Source of the DNA: Lytechinus variegatus
Taxonomy: Eukaryota > Echinodermata > Echinoidea > Temnopleuroida > Toxopneustidae
Reading direction: 5' to 3'
DNA: 64,000 nucleotides
Assembly: GCF_018143015.1 (NCBI RefSeq)
Contig: NC_054756.1
Span: 22,005,298 to 22,069,297, forward strand
Shown: positions 13,758-27,232 of the stretch, piece after piece
How the letters are laid out: each line of letters opens with the position of its first letter
Numbering within the stretch: the first letter of the stretch is position 1
The notes under the pieces: generated by a model
Told to the model about the DNA's origin: nothing
Database searches by the model: none
Seen by the model: only the letters and a program-made list of their open reading frames with translations
Program-made: the position numbers and the translations under genes

Positions 13758-14569
13758 CAGTGCGTCCCACAAAAAAACGAGATTTATTGATGATCTATCA
13801 CAACTTAATCACAAATACAATAGACATATGACCTACCATTGTAAAGCTTAGAATCTCCTTCATCTGAAATTTTTAGATTATTTCTTATTCAGGCATGAGT
13901 GAGCAAAAACAATTTGAAGAGGGGATACCAAAAAAGGCATTTGGCGGGCTGTATCTGGTTTTCAAAAAGAAATCCATATTTTCAAAAAGTTCAATTTTTG
14001 CTCTTTAATTTGATACCTCAATTACAGAAAATGGTCAAGATATAACAAAGTTCTGGTTTTTGGAAATAAGGTTTGAATTTAAATAATTGCATAAAACGAA
14101 GAGGTTTTACAGGCTTGCGTTCAAAACTCACTCGACACTCCGTTTTGTTGACGATCAGACATGCATTAAGTCTTTTGTTAACCGTAATCACGGTGATATA
14201 GCTTCTGTGGAGAACCGGTGAAAACACGTTCATTTAATGAAATTATGGAAATACAAGCATTGATTCGAGGGAACATATTATTTTTAATCCTTGACCATTT
14301 TTTGTGATTAAGGTATCCAATAAAAGAGCAGATATTGAACTTTTTAGGCATGTGATTTTCTTTCTGAAATTCAGATCCAAATGACTTTTTTGGTATCCTT
14401 TCTTCAATTTGTCTTTGCCCACTTATGCGTGAATGAGGAATAATCTAAGTAATATCGGATGAAAACGAAGATTTAAAGCTTTACGTTGATAGGTCATTTG
14501 TCTATTGTATTTAAGATTAAATTATAATAAATCGCTAAATCTCGGTTTCGTTTTTTGTAGGATGCACTC
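13758..14569. mobile_element. Tc1/mariner-like MITE (about 0.8 kb) with long inverted arms
   Basis: Flanked by TA on both sides. Left end CAGTGCGTCCCACAAAAAAA, right end reads GAGTGCATCCTACAAAAAA in reverse complement. The arms match over about 270 bases (GATTTATT, ATAGACATATGACCTA against TAGGTCATTTGTCTAT, GGTATCC). Superfamily is inferred only from TA flanks and end sequence. No transposase. Confidence 0.75.
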
Positions 14570-14699
14570 TATATGTACAATCCTGAAGTTTTGAACCATA
14601 TTTATGATGTCAAATCATTACGTCGAAACCATAAAACACATCATACAAATACATATCCTTGTAATATACATATATATATAATGCCATAATGATGATAAA

Positions 14700-15006
14700 T
14701 GAGACGTGTTTTCTTTTTTATTTTATTTCAACCTTTAACAGTCGTCCTTTAGGGAGGTTCACATTATACAAGCTATGCTTTTGAGCGAATCTCCCCTTTT
14801 CACAGATACCTGTTTTTCTATTTAAATCACATTCTATAATTTGTCTACAAAATTTAACATATTTTGTATGTATCTTTATATCTTATTTATCAATGACGCT
14901 GTTGAATATAATTACAATGACAATGATTTGTATCGTATTTGTTATAAATGTATTATTGTATCCATATTTATTTAATTTGTCTTGGAAATAAATCTGAATC
15001 TGAAAC
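14700..15006 (+). mobile_element. LINE 3' end (CR1/L2-like)
   Basis: Contains a hairpin-like GGGAGGTTC...GAGCGAATCTCCC block and ends AAATAAATCTGAATCTGAAAC, a microsatellite-like tail typical of CR1/L2-group LINEs. It is a 5'-truncated copy with no coding part left. Confidence 0.6.
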
Positions 15007-15298
15007 AAAGATTAAAACCATGACGATTAGGCCTAGTATACCTTTCTTAGATTAGATGCATAACGAAGGACAATGCACTTTCATCGCATGCATTAATTTC
15101 TTCCCAATGAAAATTTTGAATATACTTGCAATTCTCTCCCGTGACCCAAACCTTACATGTGTAAATGTATAAAGCCCTGTATAATCATGCCCCCCCCCCA
15201 CGTAATCCCATACACACCATAGGAAAATGAAAGGACACATCGTAAAATGTATTGCTTTAGCTGTCTGGCTACATTGCTTTATAACAGTGATCTGTCTT

Positions 15299-15879
15299 TA
15301 GGGAAACCAAAACCCAAGAGGAAAAACAATCATATTGGAAAGAATAAAATGAGAGGATCAATTAAAAAAAAAGTTTCATCAAAATCGGTTGTAAAATTAG
15401 CAAGTTATGGACGTGACAAGTCTCGTTGTTCTTTCTATGGGGATCGTCAAATTGGCAAACGTGCTTCAAAATGGCTGATTTTGTGGACAACTCTCCAATT
15501 GTTTTCTACACAAACTTCAAGATTTTCATCATTATCTTTCAAATTGCATCTTGCCTCCTTTTGAGCACATTATTCAATGGGAAAATACAAAATAAAATTC
15601 ACACCACATATGTCAAGGTCAGGAGGAGATAAAGTGAAATATGTGAAATAAATGGGGAAAATCTGAAAATTTGTGTACAAACAAATAAAGAGTTGTCCAT
15701 ACAGAATTTTGAAGCACGTTTGCCAATTTGAGGATCCCCATAGAAAGTGCAACAAACATTTTTAAACGTCCATAACGTGCTTATTTCATTACCGATTTGT
15801 ATGATTTTTTTAATTGTTCCTCTGAATTTACTCTTTCCTATAAGATTGTTTTTCTTCTTGGGGTTTTGGTTCCTTTAAT
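15299..15879. mobile_element. Palindromic MITE (about 0.58 kb)
   Basis: Left end GGGAAACCAAAACCCAAGAG, right end CTTGGGGTTTTGGTTCCTTT. The arms extend about 250 bases (GGGGATCGTCAAATTGGCAAA against TTTGCCAATTTGAGGATCCCC). Short open frames on both strands (15426-15632 and 15570-15755) read the two arms and give nearly the same start (LWGSSNWQTCFK), so they are not genes. Confidence 0.85.
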
Positions 15880-16757
15880 AATGCATTTGTAACCAACATC
15901 AGTCAGCTTCATTTCGATGTAAATTAATCACTTATCAATGCTTAAAATAAAACGATTCTTTATCTGAAGAAAATTGGCGACAGAGCGGAGCCCTGACGAC
16001 TGCTCGTTATTTCTAATGATGATTCTTATTGTAAGTATAACTTATCGGATAAAACCCATAAATGACGAACCAAATAACCAGCAATGACCATGTAGCCTTT
16101 ATTTTGATTTGTCTTGTAAAACTTCTAAATCACAGCTGCCGATGATAATGTCATTGTGATTTGGAATCGGAAGTGGGGTTTTTCGGACTTTTTATGGGAG
16201 GTTTGATCATATAATTTCAAGTTTCATTATTAGGATATATCATCATGATCATCGTTAAGATTGTATGTGAAAATATTCAGACCAAATGTTCTTATATTGT
16301 TTTTGTTTTGTTTAAAGGCAATATTGTAGACAAATTCATATTACGTATCTAGATAGATATGCGACATGTTATTGTAGAACCTATATCATTGTATCAACTG
16401 AAACAAGTAACACTTTATTTCTATAATTTTTAATGAACATGTACACATATACTCACACTGACATTTTGAAAAAAAAATACAACATTTATCCGACAGGTTC
16501 TAACCTTCATTGGCATGCCCTAAATAAAGCCGATTTATGTGATTCCTTTTATTCTGCATTGAATTATATATATAGCCTTGAATTTAAAATGTGTCTAAAA
16601 ATACTATGTCATGTAGGACTATACGTATACCTTGAGAATATATGTTTATATAATGTATCGTTATATTTTGTATTTTGTATATCCCATCTGCTACTAAAAT
16701 GATTTCTGTTACAGTGGGCCACCGATTGACATGCATGTAAGTCACTTTTCTTAAGTA

Positions 16758-19700
16758 TCACTTGTGGGAGATGGCATACAGTTCATTGTTGATCATTTCC
16801 TGTTCTATTTCTTCTGTATCTTCAGGATACGGCTTCATATCATTCTGCCTTTGAATAAAAGCTGCTGATCGCACAAAGCTGTCCATGTAAGATTGACAAT
16901 CAGCGTATGCATACGCATTTTCAGATGTCGGCGACAGTCCTCCGTTGTCCATCTCGATGTTATCTTCATTGGCGAGGACATGGTAGAAATTTGACTCCAG
17001 CACGGGCATCTCCAAACCAGTGGTATCATTATTCAGAGTGTCTGTATTTGGTGCTGAATCAGCACCAGAGGCCTGCTGCATAATGCTAATGCTGCGTGGT
17101 GGAAGTTCGGGTATATTACTTGGATTCTGTTGGTTAGCGAGTGGGCGCTCTTCGAGTTCCTGAGACGTCGCATGGGCACGCCATCTGCTTGAGTGATCAC
17201 GGGGTGAGTAGATAACTCGGCGATCCACCTTTCTGCAAATTATAAGACATAAATAGTCAATAGTGAGTAGAAGAAATATACCTCCGTTACTTAGATAATA
17301 ATGTGTAAGGTCATAGAATTTGGATTAGCAATGTATATTGTATATATTTATACTCTGTCATAGGCTATTGTGTTATTTTACACCCATGTAAGACCTATCC
17401 TAGGTTAGTTAAGAAACCCGACACTCGGATCAGCAATTGGAATGAAGTTATTGACGTTGTGTCCATTCATTGGTGGTTCGGTGTGGCATGTACTAACTGA
17501 GGCGGATTCTATGAGGGAATTCCGCACAACAATCCTTACTATAATTTGGCTAATCTTGTGTGTCCTTCCGTTTGTTTGAAGCAGCTTTTCTCCGTGGTTT
17601 TCCACTCAATAGAACTGGAATTTTGTTCTAAACATGGTTAAATTGTTCACAGATTGTCATGAGGGGGATTGTTTGTGGTATTTTGGTCGCATTATTTAAA
17701 GTTTTTTTTACAATTCGTAACTTTTTGGCATTCCTTTTCGCAGCCCTGAATATAGCTTCAAAGTTCCCAGTCCCTTTTACCTCTCTTGGGTCAGCGAAAT
17801 ACAAAGCGTGCATGCCGACAGTCGATTGGGTATGGTACAGTATACGGTATGTACTTATATGCGCTGGCTGCATTATATGCATGTGTGTGCGGCGCTGCTG
17901 AAACGTAAACACCATACCGTAATCGGCCGATGTCCTCAGTGGTTAGGGTTACCGTACCGGTGAGTACGACTTTCTGACACACCTATTTATTTTATTAATG
18001 ATAAATTTGTTACTTAAAGCTTGTGTATAGTTTTGGTAAATCCACCAAAATGCACCTATCACTATTCCAATTCATTGCTAGCTAATATGAATGGATATGC
18101 CCTATAACAGTTATGATGTGGAGGATAAGAAATGAAAATGTGTTTTACAGGAAAAATTTTGCGATTTTACATGGAAATTTAACTTGATCGGGTCACCCGA
18201 TCAAATTAAAATATCTGTGTGTTTTTGTCTTTCAATTAAATCCTATTCCAAATCATGGAATGGGCTGAAACTTTCAAGATATGTTCTTTGTCTGTAACTT
18301 TTGGATATCTAATCACTAAATTTATAAAATAAGCGCTTGAATGCCCATTTTTTAAATTCAAAACAAGCATCGCCGAGAGAGGGCGCTATATATCCAAGAT
18401 TTGAATATTTGAAATTTTCTCAGAGAAGTGCAGTTGGAAAAATATCTAACGGTCTCTACGCTTCAGTAAGACTGTCATATTAGATGATATTCGATTATCA
18501 ATCACATTATTGACCCTTTACCAAAGCTATACACAGGCTTTAAAAGGCTCAAGATCTAGAAATCTAGGCATTATCGTGATATTGGGAACCACCGTTCACT
18601 TCATTATTTCATACAGCAGTGCTTTATTCAGTCACACGCACGGTTCCCCATTTCCACCTCCATTCACTTCGTACACAAGTGCGCGTACACAAATCTACGA
18701 GTGGTTCCCAAAAACACGATTTGGCCGAAATCTATAGCCTAGCCCTGGCCTAGGCTACTATCAAATGCTGGTCATAAGTGGTAAGAAAGTTTTTATGTTA
18801 TAGGCAGTGTATACAGCCACATAGCCCCACACGCGTGTGGTTATATCCAATACTAGGCCGGTAAGCACTAAATAGGTACCAATCCTGCAGACGCAAGCTC
18901 ATAAATATTCTTAAATATTCATAGGATTAGGATGACGATTAGGATTAGGGTTAGGGTTATGGTTAGGATTAGGATATTAGGGTTTCAGCTTGAGTCTGCA
19001 GGATTGGTACCTATATAGTGCTTACCGTGACAGTGAAGTGAGAATATTGTTTGTATGTCAAAGAAATCGGGAGATAAAACCTTTGTGATGAAGTTTTGCA
19101 ACATGAACCGTCGCAAGAAATACACATCGCTAATTACTGCTGCTGCATAGAGTACAAGTGCAAGTGACGCGTGTAGCGGTATCCTCAGCGGGGCTTGCGA
19201 CGGTACATGTTGCAAAACTTCATCACAAAGGTTTTATCTCCCGATTTCTTTGACATACAAACAATATTCTCACTTCACTGTCACCTGCTTGCTGATCAGG
19301 TGAGAATGAAGTGAGAATATTATTTGTAGGCCTAGAATCTATGTCAACATCAGTGAAATCGGGAGATAAAACCTTCATGATGAATCTTTGAGAAGGTTAC
19401 CTTTTCTTGATAATTAGGTCAATCCAATGACCTACCTACCCAGTTTCATTAAAACATCCTTTATATTTAATCCTGTATTTTAACAGATTCAGCTATACCT
19501 GCCACTCAATGCTCCAAAGCCAAGCTGTGCCAGTGCTCTGTTGCACACAGTTCAGTGCATGGTTAGTATTTTGACGTAAGACATAATATTTATATTGAAT
19601 GATTGATGCCGCAGTAAATCTAAATTCCAACATATGATGAAGTTGTTTGGTTGATAATCAACTCAGTGCTAAGTTCCAAAACCCAAAATTAAAAATGTCT

Positions 19701-22700
19701 TAATAGATTTGCTATTAACCCTTTTATTTAAGGGCAAATTTGATCAGATTTTCTTCGGAACATTGGTAACACTGGCATTTTCTTTCTTTGCTACACACAT
19801 TCAACAAAATTAATGTCTCTAAAATTCATTTACAAATATCAATTAACTATATTTAGTATTATGTTCGCCAATTCATATGTTAAACTTTATTTCTGTGTGA
19901 TTAACAAAATACTAATGTAGTGTGATCGTAATAAACAAGCATTGGTAAAATGATTTTACAGACTGTCTCACTCATTTTATCACCCCCTCCCCCTTTCTCT
20001 CACTCTCACTTCTTTTCGACATCCTGCCATACTTATATATGATTGAGCAACCTTTAATTTAAAAAGTACAAACAACAGCAGTCTAATGTACATTGCAAGG
20101 TACATGTGCAATGTACTTACATATTTATTTCTGACCCAATACATGTAATCATAACATTTCTATATCACAATAATTGCCTCTTGACTGCTTACTGAATACA
20201 CCGTGTTCTAATACATTTTTCCATTTTATAGTTAGATTTGGATTTCACTCTCTAATGATTATTGAAGTTCTTCCTCCAGTTCAACCCAAGATGCTTAACT
20301 TAATTGAACCTCCTATCTATATTGAAAGAGAAGTCTGCTATGAATCAGTTGTCTAAATTTATTTCATCAATAAACTGCTTGGCTTTCAGTGTGAATAGGC
20401 AGTCTAGCTGTACATACAAGATTGTCACCCCTCCCCCCCCCACACACACTTTGATAAAGAAAAATGACTCCTACCCCCTGTGCTACCACGGGTAATTGCT
20501 GCTAGTTATTAGATAAAAAATGAAATACATGTACCTTACGCATGCAAAGGTCACAACAAGTGATATGACGACGGTTGCTCCGACTCCAGCAATGATAAGA
20601 ATTCGCACGAGGCCAAAAGCTTCTGTATATGAAAGAAGTCAGCAAAACATAGATAAATGTATAAAGAAAAAAATGAATTCATGGATATGAACAGGCATCC
20701 ATTTAATACTCGAAAGGACAATCAGAAAATTTCAAGTACCTAAAGGAAAACGTGATAGAAAGTAAAGATCGTTAAGAAATGACTTCATATGTAACGCAAT
20801 ATTCGCTATTCGCATTACTTTAGAAGACCGATTGGAGACTATTTATCTAACATGTGTCCTAGAAAGAGAGAGAGAGAGAAAACAACAATACAGCAAAAAA
20901 AAACACACACACACACAAGAAACAAACATTAGAGGGGTGGCCCGGGCTGGAAATATTTATATCTAACTAAATAAAGTAAAATTAACGGAGCAAAATGCTG
21001 AAAATTGCTTTGTGAATTTTACTCTATTTATTGAGATATGTATTTCTCCAGCCTGGACTATCCCTCTAAACAATAACTCAAGAATATGCCAATCACTAAA
21101 TATATTTTGGTTTCACGATTACAACAATAATAATAATGAATTAACATTTTTGATTAAAGACAAAATAATTCGTCAAGTGTTGCAGGATGCGAAAAAATAA
21201 AGCGGGGTTAAAAAAAATCGAATGGTGCATAATGTCACCAGGCATTGCGACCCTTAAAAACTTCGAGGGATGATTTTTCAGTTAAATGACCTTATTTGAA
21301 TGAGTGATTCTTAGCTTTAAAAATGTTACATAACTCACCAACAATATGCCTACAACGAGGTACACGTTTACTGCCTATGAAATTAAATTAAAAAGGGCCT
21401 TTTCTAACGTGAATCTTGAATCATTATTCCTCTCTTTAAAACGTCAAAAAAGAAAAAGATTTGAATGATGATTCCAGTGAAAAATAAGGCTAATGACGAT
21501 TATTTAGCACATGTGAAACCAAACGGGAACATGATTAGAATCACGAACGCTAATCACAGTCCCGACTGAATGACCGATAGTAAAATATGTTCATAAATTA
21601 AGGATTATACGACAAATCTGAACTGTCAATTTTGGCAATAAAACGTAGGAGAATGGAGAAGGGCCATCAGCATTGTTCAAGTGATATATGGTTCTATTTT
21701 ATGCGATGCTAAAACACGGGAAAGGGCATTACAACCCCACCCACTCCGTGCAAAACAAACGGCTTTGTTCGCCGTGTCGGGCGTTAAATACGATGTGCTT
21801 TCACGTCGTAATGTCATCGGTCCTTGGGTTCTGTCTCAGCGACCGTACCTTGGTGTACAAAGCAACCGATCACTGTAAACATGAAAATGTGAGCGATAGA
21901 ACGACAAACAATATATATAATTTTTTTTAGAAAATAGATAAGCACCTCGGGGTTCTTGATTCAGAAATAGCACATAAACTATTTTAGTCTAGTCGAGCTT
22001 ATTCAAGAACAACATAATAATCTTAGAGTGTAGATTTGTGAGTTTCAGTCAACAAAAACTGGGGGAAAAAACAGGGCAGCTCTCTCGATTTTGCAGGAGT
22101 CGCCGCTTGGGTAAGGTGGTTACTAGAAAGAAAGGTAGTCTTAACTTAATTTATTTTGGGAGATTGTACGTGAATGTATTGTAATTTTCGAGAGTGTTCC
22201 TCATGGAGGGGGGGGGGGGGGTTGCACTGCCAATGACTAAAAACCCTGTTATGAGCCGGATTCATAATCATAATAGCATGGAAATCCCTTTTTTTTCTTC
22301 GGGCATGACTACCGTATTTTTTTATATTTTGACTGCAAATGTACCACTTTGGAAGTTTGTAAGCGGGACATAGCAAATGTAGCAAATGGTATGCTGGATG
22401 GGGTCCTTTGAAACAAACCAGCAAATGCCCTTAACAAAGTTTGAAAACAAGATGATAAAGGCCACTGTCTTCATGTAAGCTGACAGTATAATATCCATTC
22501 AAAACTTGAATGGAGACAGTTATGAAAGGTGTCGATCGACTAAAAGCTATTGACTTCAACTCGATCGCAGATAGAAATGATGACCAAGAATTCTCAAAGT
22601 AAACATGGTAAATTCAATTTCCAGTTGGATTTTCCAAACAGCTTCTAATCAACCGTGATTCTTTTTCTTTACCTCCTGTTGACGCTATTATACCATTTTA

Positions 22701-25637
22701 CAGATCGTGGTTATTAATCTGATGATACGATTTGGGTTTTCTTCTTGTCAGGCCATCGCACAAAAAAGAACACATGTAAATAGTCATCATGCATACCTGT
22801 AGATCCATTAGAATCAATATCGCCAATGTCACGATTCTGTTGATAATCGTCACTGCAGTTGGTTTTAGAGGCGTTTGTCAAGGCAACTGAAACGAAATAC
22901 GAACACTTTTTTAGCCTATATCTATCTTTTTCGGTAAATGTCATGTTCTTCTAATCATGGAAATACTTAGAAAAGACAAAAGTTTATTACAAAAGTAATA
23001 CCAACTTAAGAACCGAATTCGAAATTAACTGTAACAGTACCATTCTCGTATGTTTGTATAGATACATGTTTCACCTAATTCTGATTGCAAGTGTCAACAT
23101 TAAGACAAAATAGAAATAGACGGGTATTCAATCTGAGAAACACACACGAGTAATACTACTAGTAAATATAATAACAATGATAATGAAAAAATAATAAAAA
23201 TGATACTGATAAAAGAACCAATAATAATAATAATTGACAAGATTTATTATGATTCTGATAAAATAATGCCAATAATAGTTAAAATAAGATATGATTGATC
23301 TTGGTAAGCACAAAGGACCCACCTCGATACACTGCCATTGCAGTATAACCACCACACAATATTTGCGAGTTATTTTGGCATGGTAAACCACAGAAATGAT
23401 CGTCTAGCTCCTTTATAAGACATGCCTGCACCCAGCGACCATGGAGACAGGAACAACTACATTCAGTAATGTTGTACAGTGCAGCAACTAAGAATCCATC
23501 TTCTTTACACTTTGCTGTACACGAATCTGGTGTGTTTAATGTTGAAACGACTGGATGGTAAGGTAATTCCATGCACTTTTGTTTATAGCAACCAATGTAA
23601 TCACCATCTGAAAAGGAGAATGATCTACGACGGTAAAATCACACAAACACACGCAAGAAGCACTGTAATCCCTACTGGGAAATAATAAACGCACCGCTTC
23701 TAATGGGTGCGGGACATCAATTTAGTGATTTAAATAATTTTGATAATAATGATACATGATTATCATGAAGGTGAATAAAGTAATGGAAGCGGGCACGCTG
23801 GTAGTTAGAAATGATAATAATGGCGATCATGATTACACATAGTGACGATTATCCTCAATGATAGCCATAATCATAAAGGGTAATGAAGCCGATCCATGGA
23901 CGCCATTTTTTCGTTAGTAGGCCTACAGGTGCATCCGATGCCAGAGAGCAGTGGGAACGACAACACAATAGATTGTCTTAGAGGCTTTGAATCAGGTTAC
24001 AAATATTGGATTTTTTTTCAGAGTTTTGCCTCAATGTTTAAGTTTCCAAAAAAAATCTGGAAAATTATGCTAGGTGAGCCTCAAACCTTTGTCCATGAAA
24101 GCACTGCAGTACCGGATTACCGAGTGAGCCATACCAATCGAGATGATCGATGGTCTGAAATTACAATAAAATATATGCTAACGTTTCGTGTCTACCAATA
24201 ATCAATACTAAATAAATCCTATCATATCAACATTCCCACTGCCATCCCGTCTCGGGTGCACACTTACTGACAAAAAAAAACGCTCTTGGACGATTAATTA
24301 TTCCCAAATTATACCACGTTTACATTTGCTCTACGGCGGCCGTACAGCGAGTCGAAAGCAGCCATTTTATTATTTTTTTACTAAAACAACCTATATGTGG
24401 CTGGCACAAACAAATGTTGAAACGGTTGTTTTCAACTCGCCGTACGGCCGCCGTAGAACAAATGTGACCAAGGTATTAGTCGTTCCCTTCTGACAAACCA
24501 AAAAATATTTTGGTTCTCAAAAACAATCCCTTAATACCAACCGAACAACGTCCATAAAGAATTTACTCAGCGGTCATCAATATTAATCATGCAATGTGGT
24601 CGTATTCATTGATAAATTAATACCATGGTAATTGCGTTGCTTCTTCTCAATTATTGGGCTAGGGTTGCTGAATGTCGCATTTATCCCAATAAATTTGACA
24701 AGCAGAAAAAAGGGGGTTTCAACACAAAATATTGGTAATGTTTCCATTCATTTATCCACTGTTACACACCTACCATAATTCGAGGGGGTGCTGCATATGG
24801 AAAACGATACACGCAGCACCCTCCGAGAAAATCTTGGAGGTGCTTTAGCAACAAGCACCTTCAGCAACAAGCACCCCCGTTTCCCGAGGGCCATGCAAAT
24901 ATTCCAGTCAAACAGACGGCATATCCTGTTGTTTCAAGATTTCAATTTTCAATAAGAACAGATAATTGAGAGAACACGTAGTTAATGGTATGACGAAGAT
25001 TGTACGTCGTATTTTTCTTTTCTTTGCAAGTCTTAAATTTAGACGTCAACTTTGCGCATCTTTCCGGCATTGCAAGTAAAGCAAACTTCCTCAAACAATA
25101 TTTATTTTATAACAAACAAAAAAATACTGCGATCTTGTTGAGAAGCGATCTAACTATGTTTTACAGACGTAACCTACATATAGAGTAGGGACCGTTTTTT
25201 TTTTTAATTGGTTACATCTTCTTTATTTTATAGAATTAAACCCCAATTGTAAAGAAAGTGTTTTTTTTCAATAGGCATGCGTAAACAGTAGTCAATCAGT
25301 TAAATATCTACTGTATAACATGAAAATATTACTAATATGAATTTATTTTATCTTTTTGAGGCGTGTTCACTTTTGATTTGAAAAAAAGTGTAATTTATCT
25401 TCTTTTTGATGGATACTTCGGGCATCATGTTCTTCTTAAATGGTGTTTTTGTTCAAGAGATAGTCACCTTTCTCATTTTCCTTCAATATCTAAAAATGCC
25501 TTACCGATTGCTAGCCTCGTAATCGATTTCTTGGAAGATTTCTTATCCGTCGAAATTATATCACCAAAGGCAATTGGTTCTAACATCAAACCAAGGAATA
25601 TTATCCAATAAATTCCAACATTCGTGATGGCTGCCAT
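16758..25637 (-). CDS. WSC gene 5: single-WSC membrane protein, tail class as gene 4
   Basis: Five-exon model, 356 aa: 25505-25637 (signal peptide MAAITNVGIYWIIFLGLML), 23323-23607 (WSC, 95 codons), 22797-22886 (30-codon linker), 20535-20622 (membrane span), 16758-17232 (tail). The first three introns are phase 1, the last phase 2, as in gene 4. An upstream in-frame Met would add about 27 polar residues and was rejected because it buries the signal peptide. The WSC has 11 cysteines with ECSCSC. The span is about residues 177-198 (ILIIAGVGATVVISLVVTFA). The tail opens YSPRDHSSRWRA, has one YHVL (Y282) in LESNFYHVL where gene 4 has two such units, then NAYAYADC, SAAFI and the ending EMINNELYAISHK. 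Intron 4 (3.3 kb) contains two strong palindromes. Function beyond surface display and possible tyrosine signalling is unknown. Confidence 0.83.
18860..19026. repeat. Palindrome in gene 5 intron 4 with telomere-like filler
   Basis: Arms GGTAAGCACTAAATAGGTAC and GTACCTATATAGTGCTTACC, each extending through AATCCTGCAG. The loop (18920-18980) contains degenerate TTAGGG/TTAGGA units. Likely a small foldback element. Confidence 0.75.
19026..19284. repeat. Near-perfect long inverted repeat in gene 5 intron 4
   Basis: Arms of about 90 bases (19026-19118 and 19194-19284) match with about one mismatch in the part compared, from GTGACAGTGAAGTGAG inward to CCGTCGCAAG, around a loop of about 75 bases. 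A third, diverged direct copy of the outer part follows at 19303-19380 (AAATCGGGAGATAAAACCTT). Transcription of gene 5 would give a long RNA hairpin. Confidence 0.85.
24312..24476. repeat. Foldback element in gene 5 intron 1
   Basis: Inverted arms contain CTACGGCGGCCGTAC and GTACGGCCGCCGTAG, extended outward by ACATTTG/CAAATGT and ACC/GGT, separated by about 90 bases. Small non-coding element; family unknown. Confidence 0.75.
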
Positions 25638-27232
25638 GCTGGCGACCTGTAATGCTTTCTTAGATGCTCTTTGCTTATTGATATTGGTGTGCCGTGCGTT
25701 TGCGAAACGTGGTACCATTTCCCTGAAGCTCTATTGTCTTTGGTTTGCAGGAATCAACGGATAATTGCAATAAAATAACATTCATGGCGATGTAATGGAC
25801 ACACTTCAAAAAACACTAGATGACGAATCGCTAGAGTTAGAAAAACACTTGTGCAGCTCATATTTCTTACGAAACCATAGCCCCAGTTGATCTTCTGAGT
25901 TGATGCACTTTCGACAAGCAGGACATGGGTATCATAAATAATTTGTTAATTGGTACTAATTGCTCTCTTTATCACCTGATCATTAAGTCTTTCTCAACAG
26001 ATCTTTGGGTGTGATTTTACTTGAAAGCTCTTGAAGAAAGACAACATTAGGTAGAAGTAAATTAGTTAAATAAATCACATCATGACGAAACTGCAACTTG
26101 CCCCCAACGAGTAAGACGATTGTTCTGCTTTTGGATCGAGACCATATCTGTCACTCACCTTGGATTTTACAAAATGTTTACCGCAAACACGTTTTCTGAT
26201 AAATGTCAAATAACTTCTAGATAATGACAAGAAATTGTTATTTTGACATTTGAGTTCAAAATCAAAGTTTACCTAAGATAGTATTTTCATTAACAATTAG
26301 ATTTTTTCAAGTAATTATTTTATTTTGTTCTCATTACCAAAAGATATATATTTACAGCGAGTCTCTACACTACAACACATAAGCTCTGAAAATGATAGTG
26401 TGTGTATAGGAAATATACACAGCAGAAGGCAGTCAACATAGTCCATTTCTTAAAATCCAAGATCGCACTCTTTCTTTATTAGAATGTAATAAACAATACA
26501 AATGTGTTTGCGAGAATAAGCATCTTAAGGCCTGCTATTGATGGAGATTGTCGTCTTCACGTTGTCATCCCAACTTACACTAGATTTCATATAGAAATTC
26601 ATTGCATTAAAAAAAATATTTCAAAGATTTCCTAATAGACCATAGATAAACTTCAAATCCAACGTTTCTAATCTTATTTAGACTGCATGAACAAATATTA
26701 ATACAAAAACACCAAAACAAAAACAGACGAAATATAGTAAGGTTTTATTTTCATTGACTTTCATACAAAGGAATCAGGAATATATTAATTATATTTGTAA
26801 GATATCATCTGACTTGTCAATATATAATTAGCAAAAATTCGTTGTAGGCAATTGTGCAAATGAATGATTTACTTTATCATTTATAATTTTGAGCGTATTT
26901 ATCGATGCACACATTAAGGAATAATTTCATATTTACAGTGCCATTGATAGTATCTATAGTATAGTTGCAACAATAGTGGTATTACTTGTGGTTTAACCAT
27001 AACATTCAAACCAAACATAACGACATAATTTAAGAATTAGAATATAATATTTAGATGCTAAGATGTACATTTTATTTACAGCTTTAACTTTAAATTTGAT
27101 GTTTGCAAATATTCACCCATCGGCAATTAACAATTTCAAACATTTTCGAGTGAAAATCATGGCATCAATCTCGAGCATTGCTATGGATTCCTGTTCGTCC
27201 CCATTTGTCCGAAACGAATTATAAATTTTGTT

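Noticed and set aside
15426-15755. Two opposite-strand frames with similar peptides
   Set aside because: They are the two arms of one palindromic MITE, not a duplicated gene.
18920-18985. Telomere repeats
   Set aside because: Only a few degenerate TTAGGG-like units inside a palindromic element; not a telomere or a fusion site.
25638-25718. Upstream Met extension of gene 5
   Set aside because: Would put a polar segment ahead of the signal peptide; the Met at 25637 fits the paralogues.
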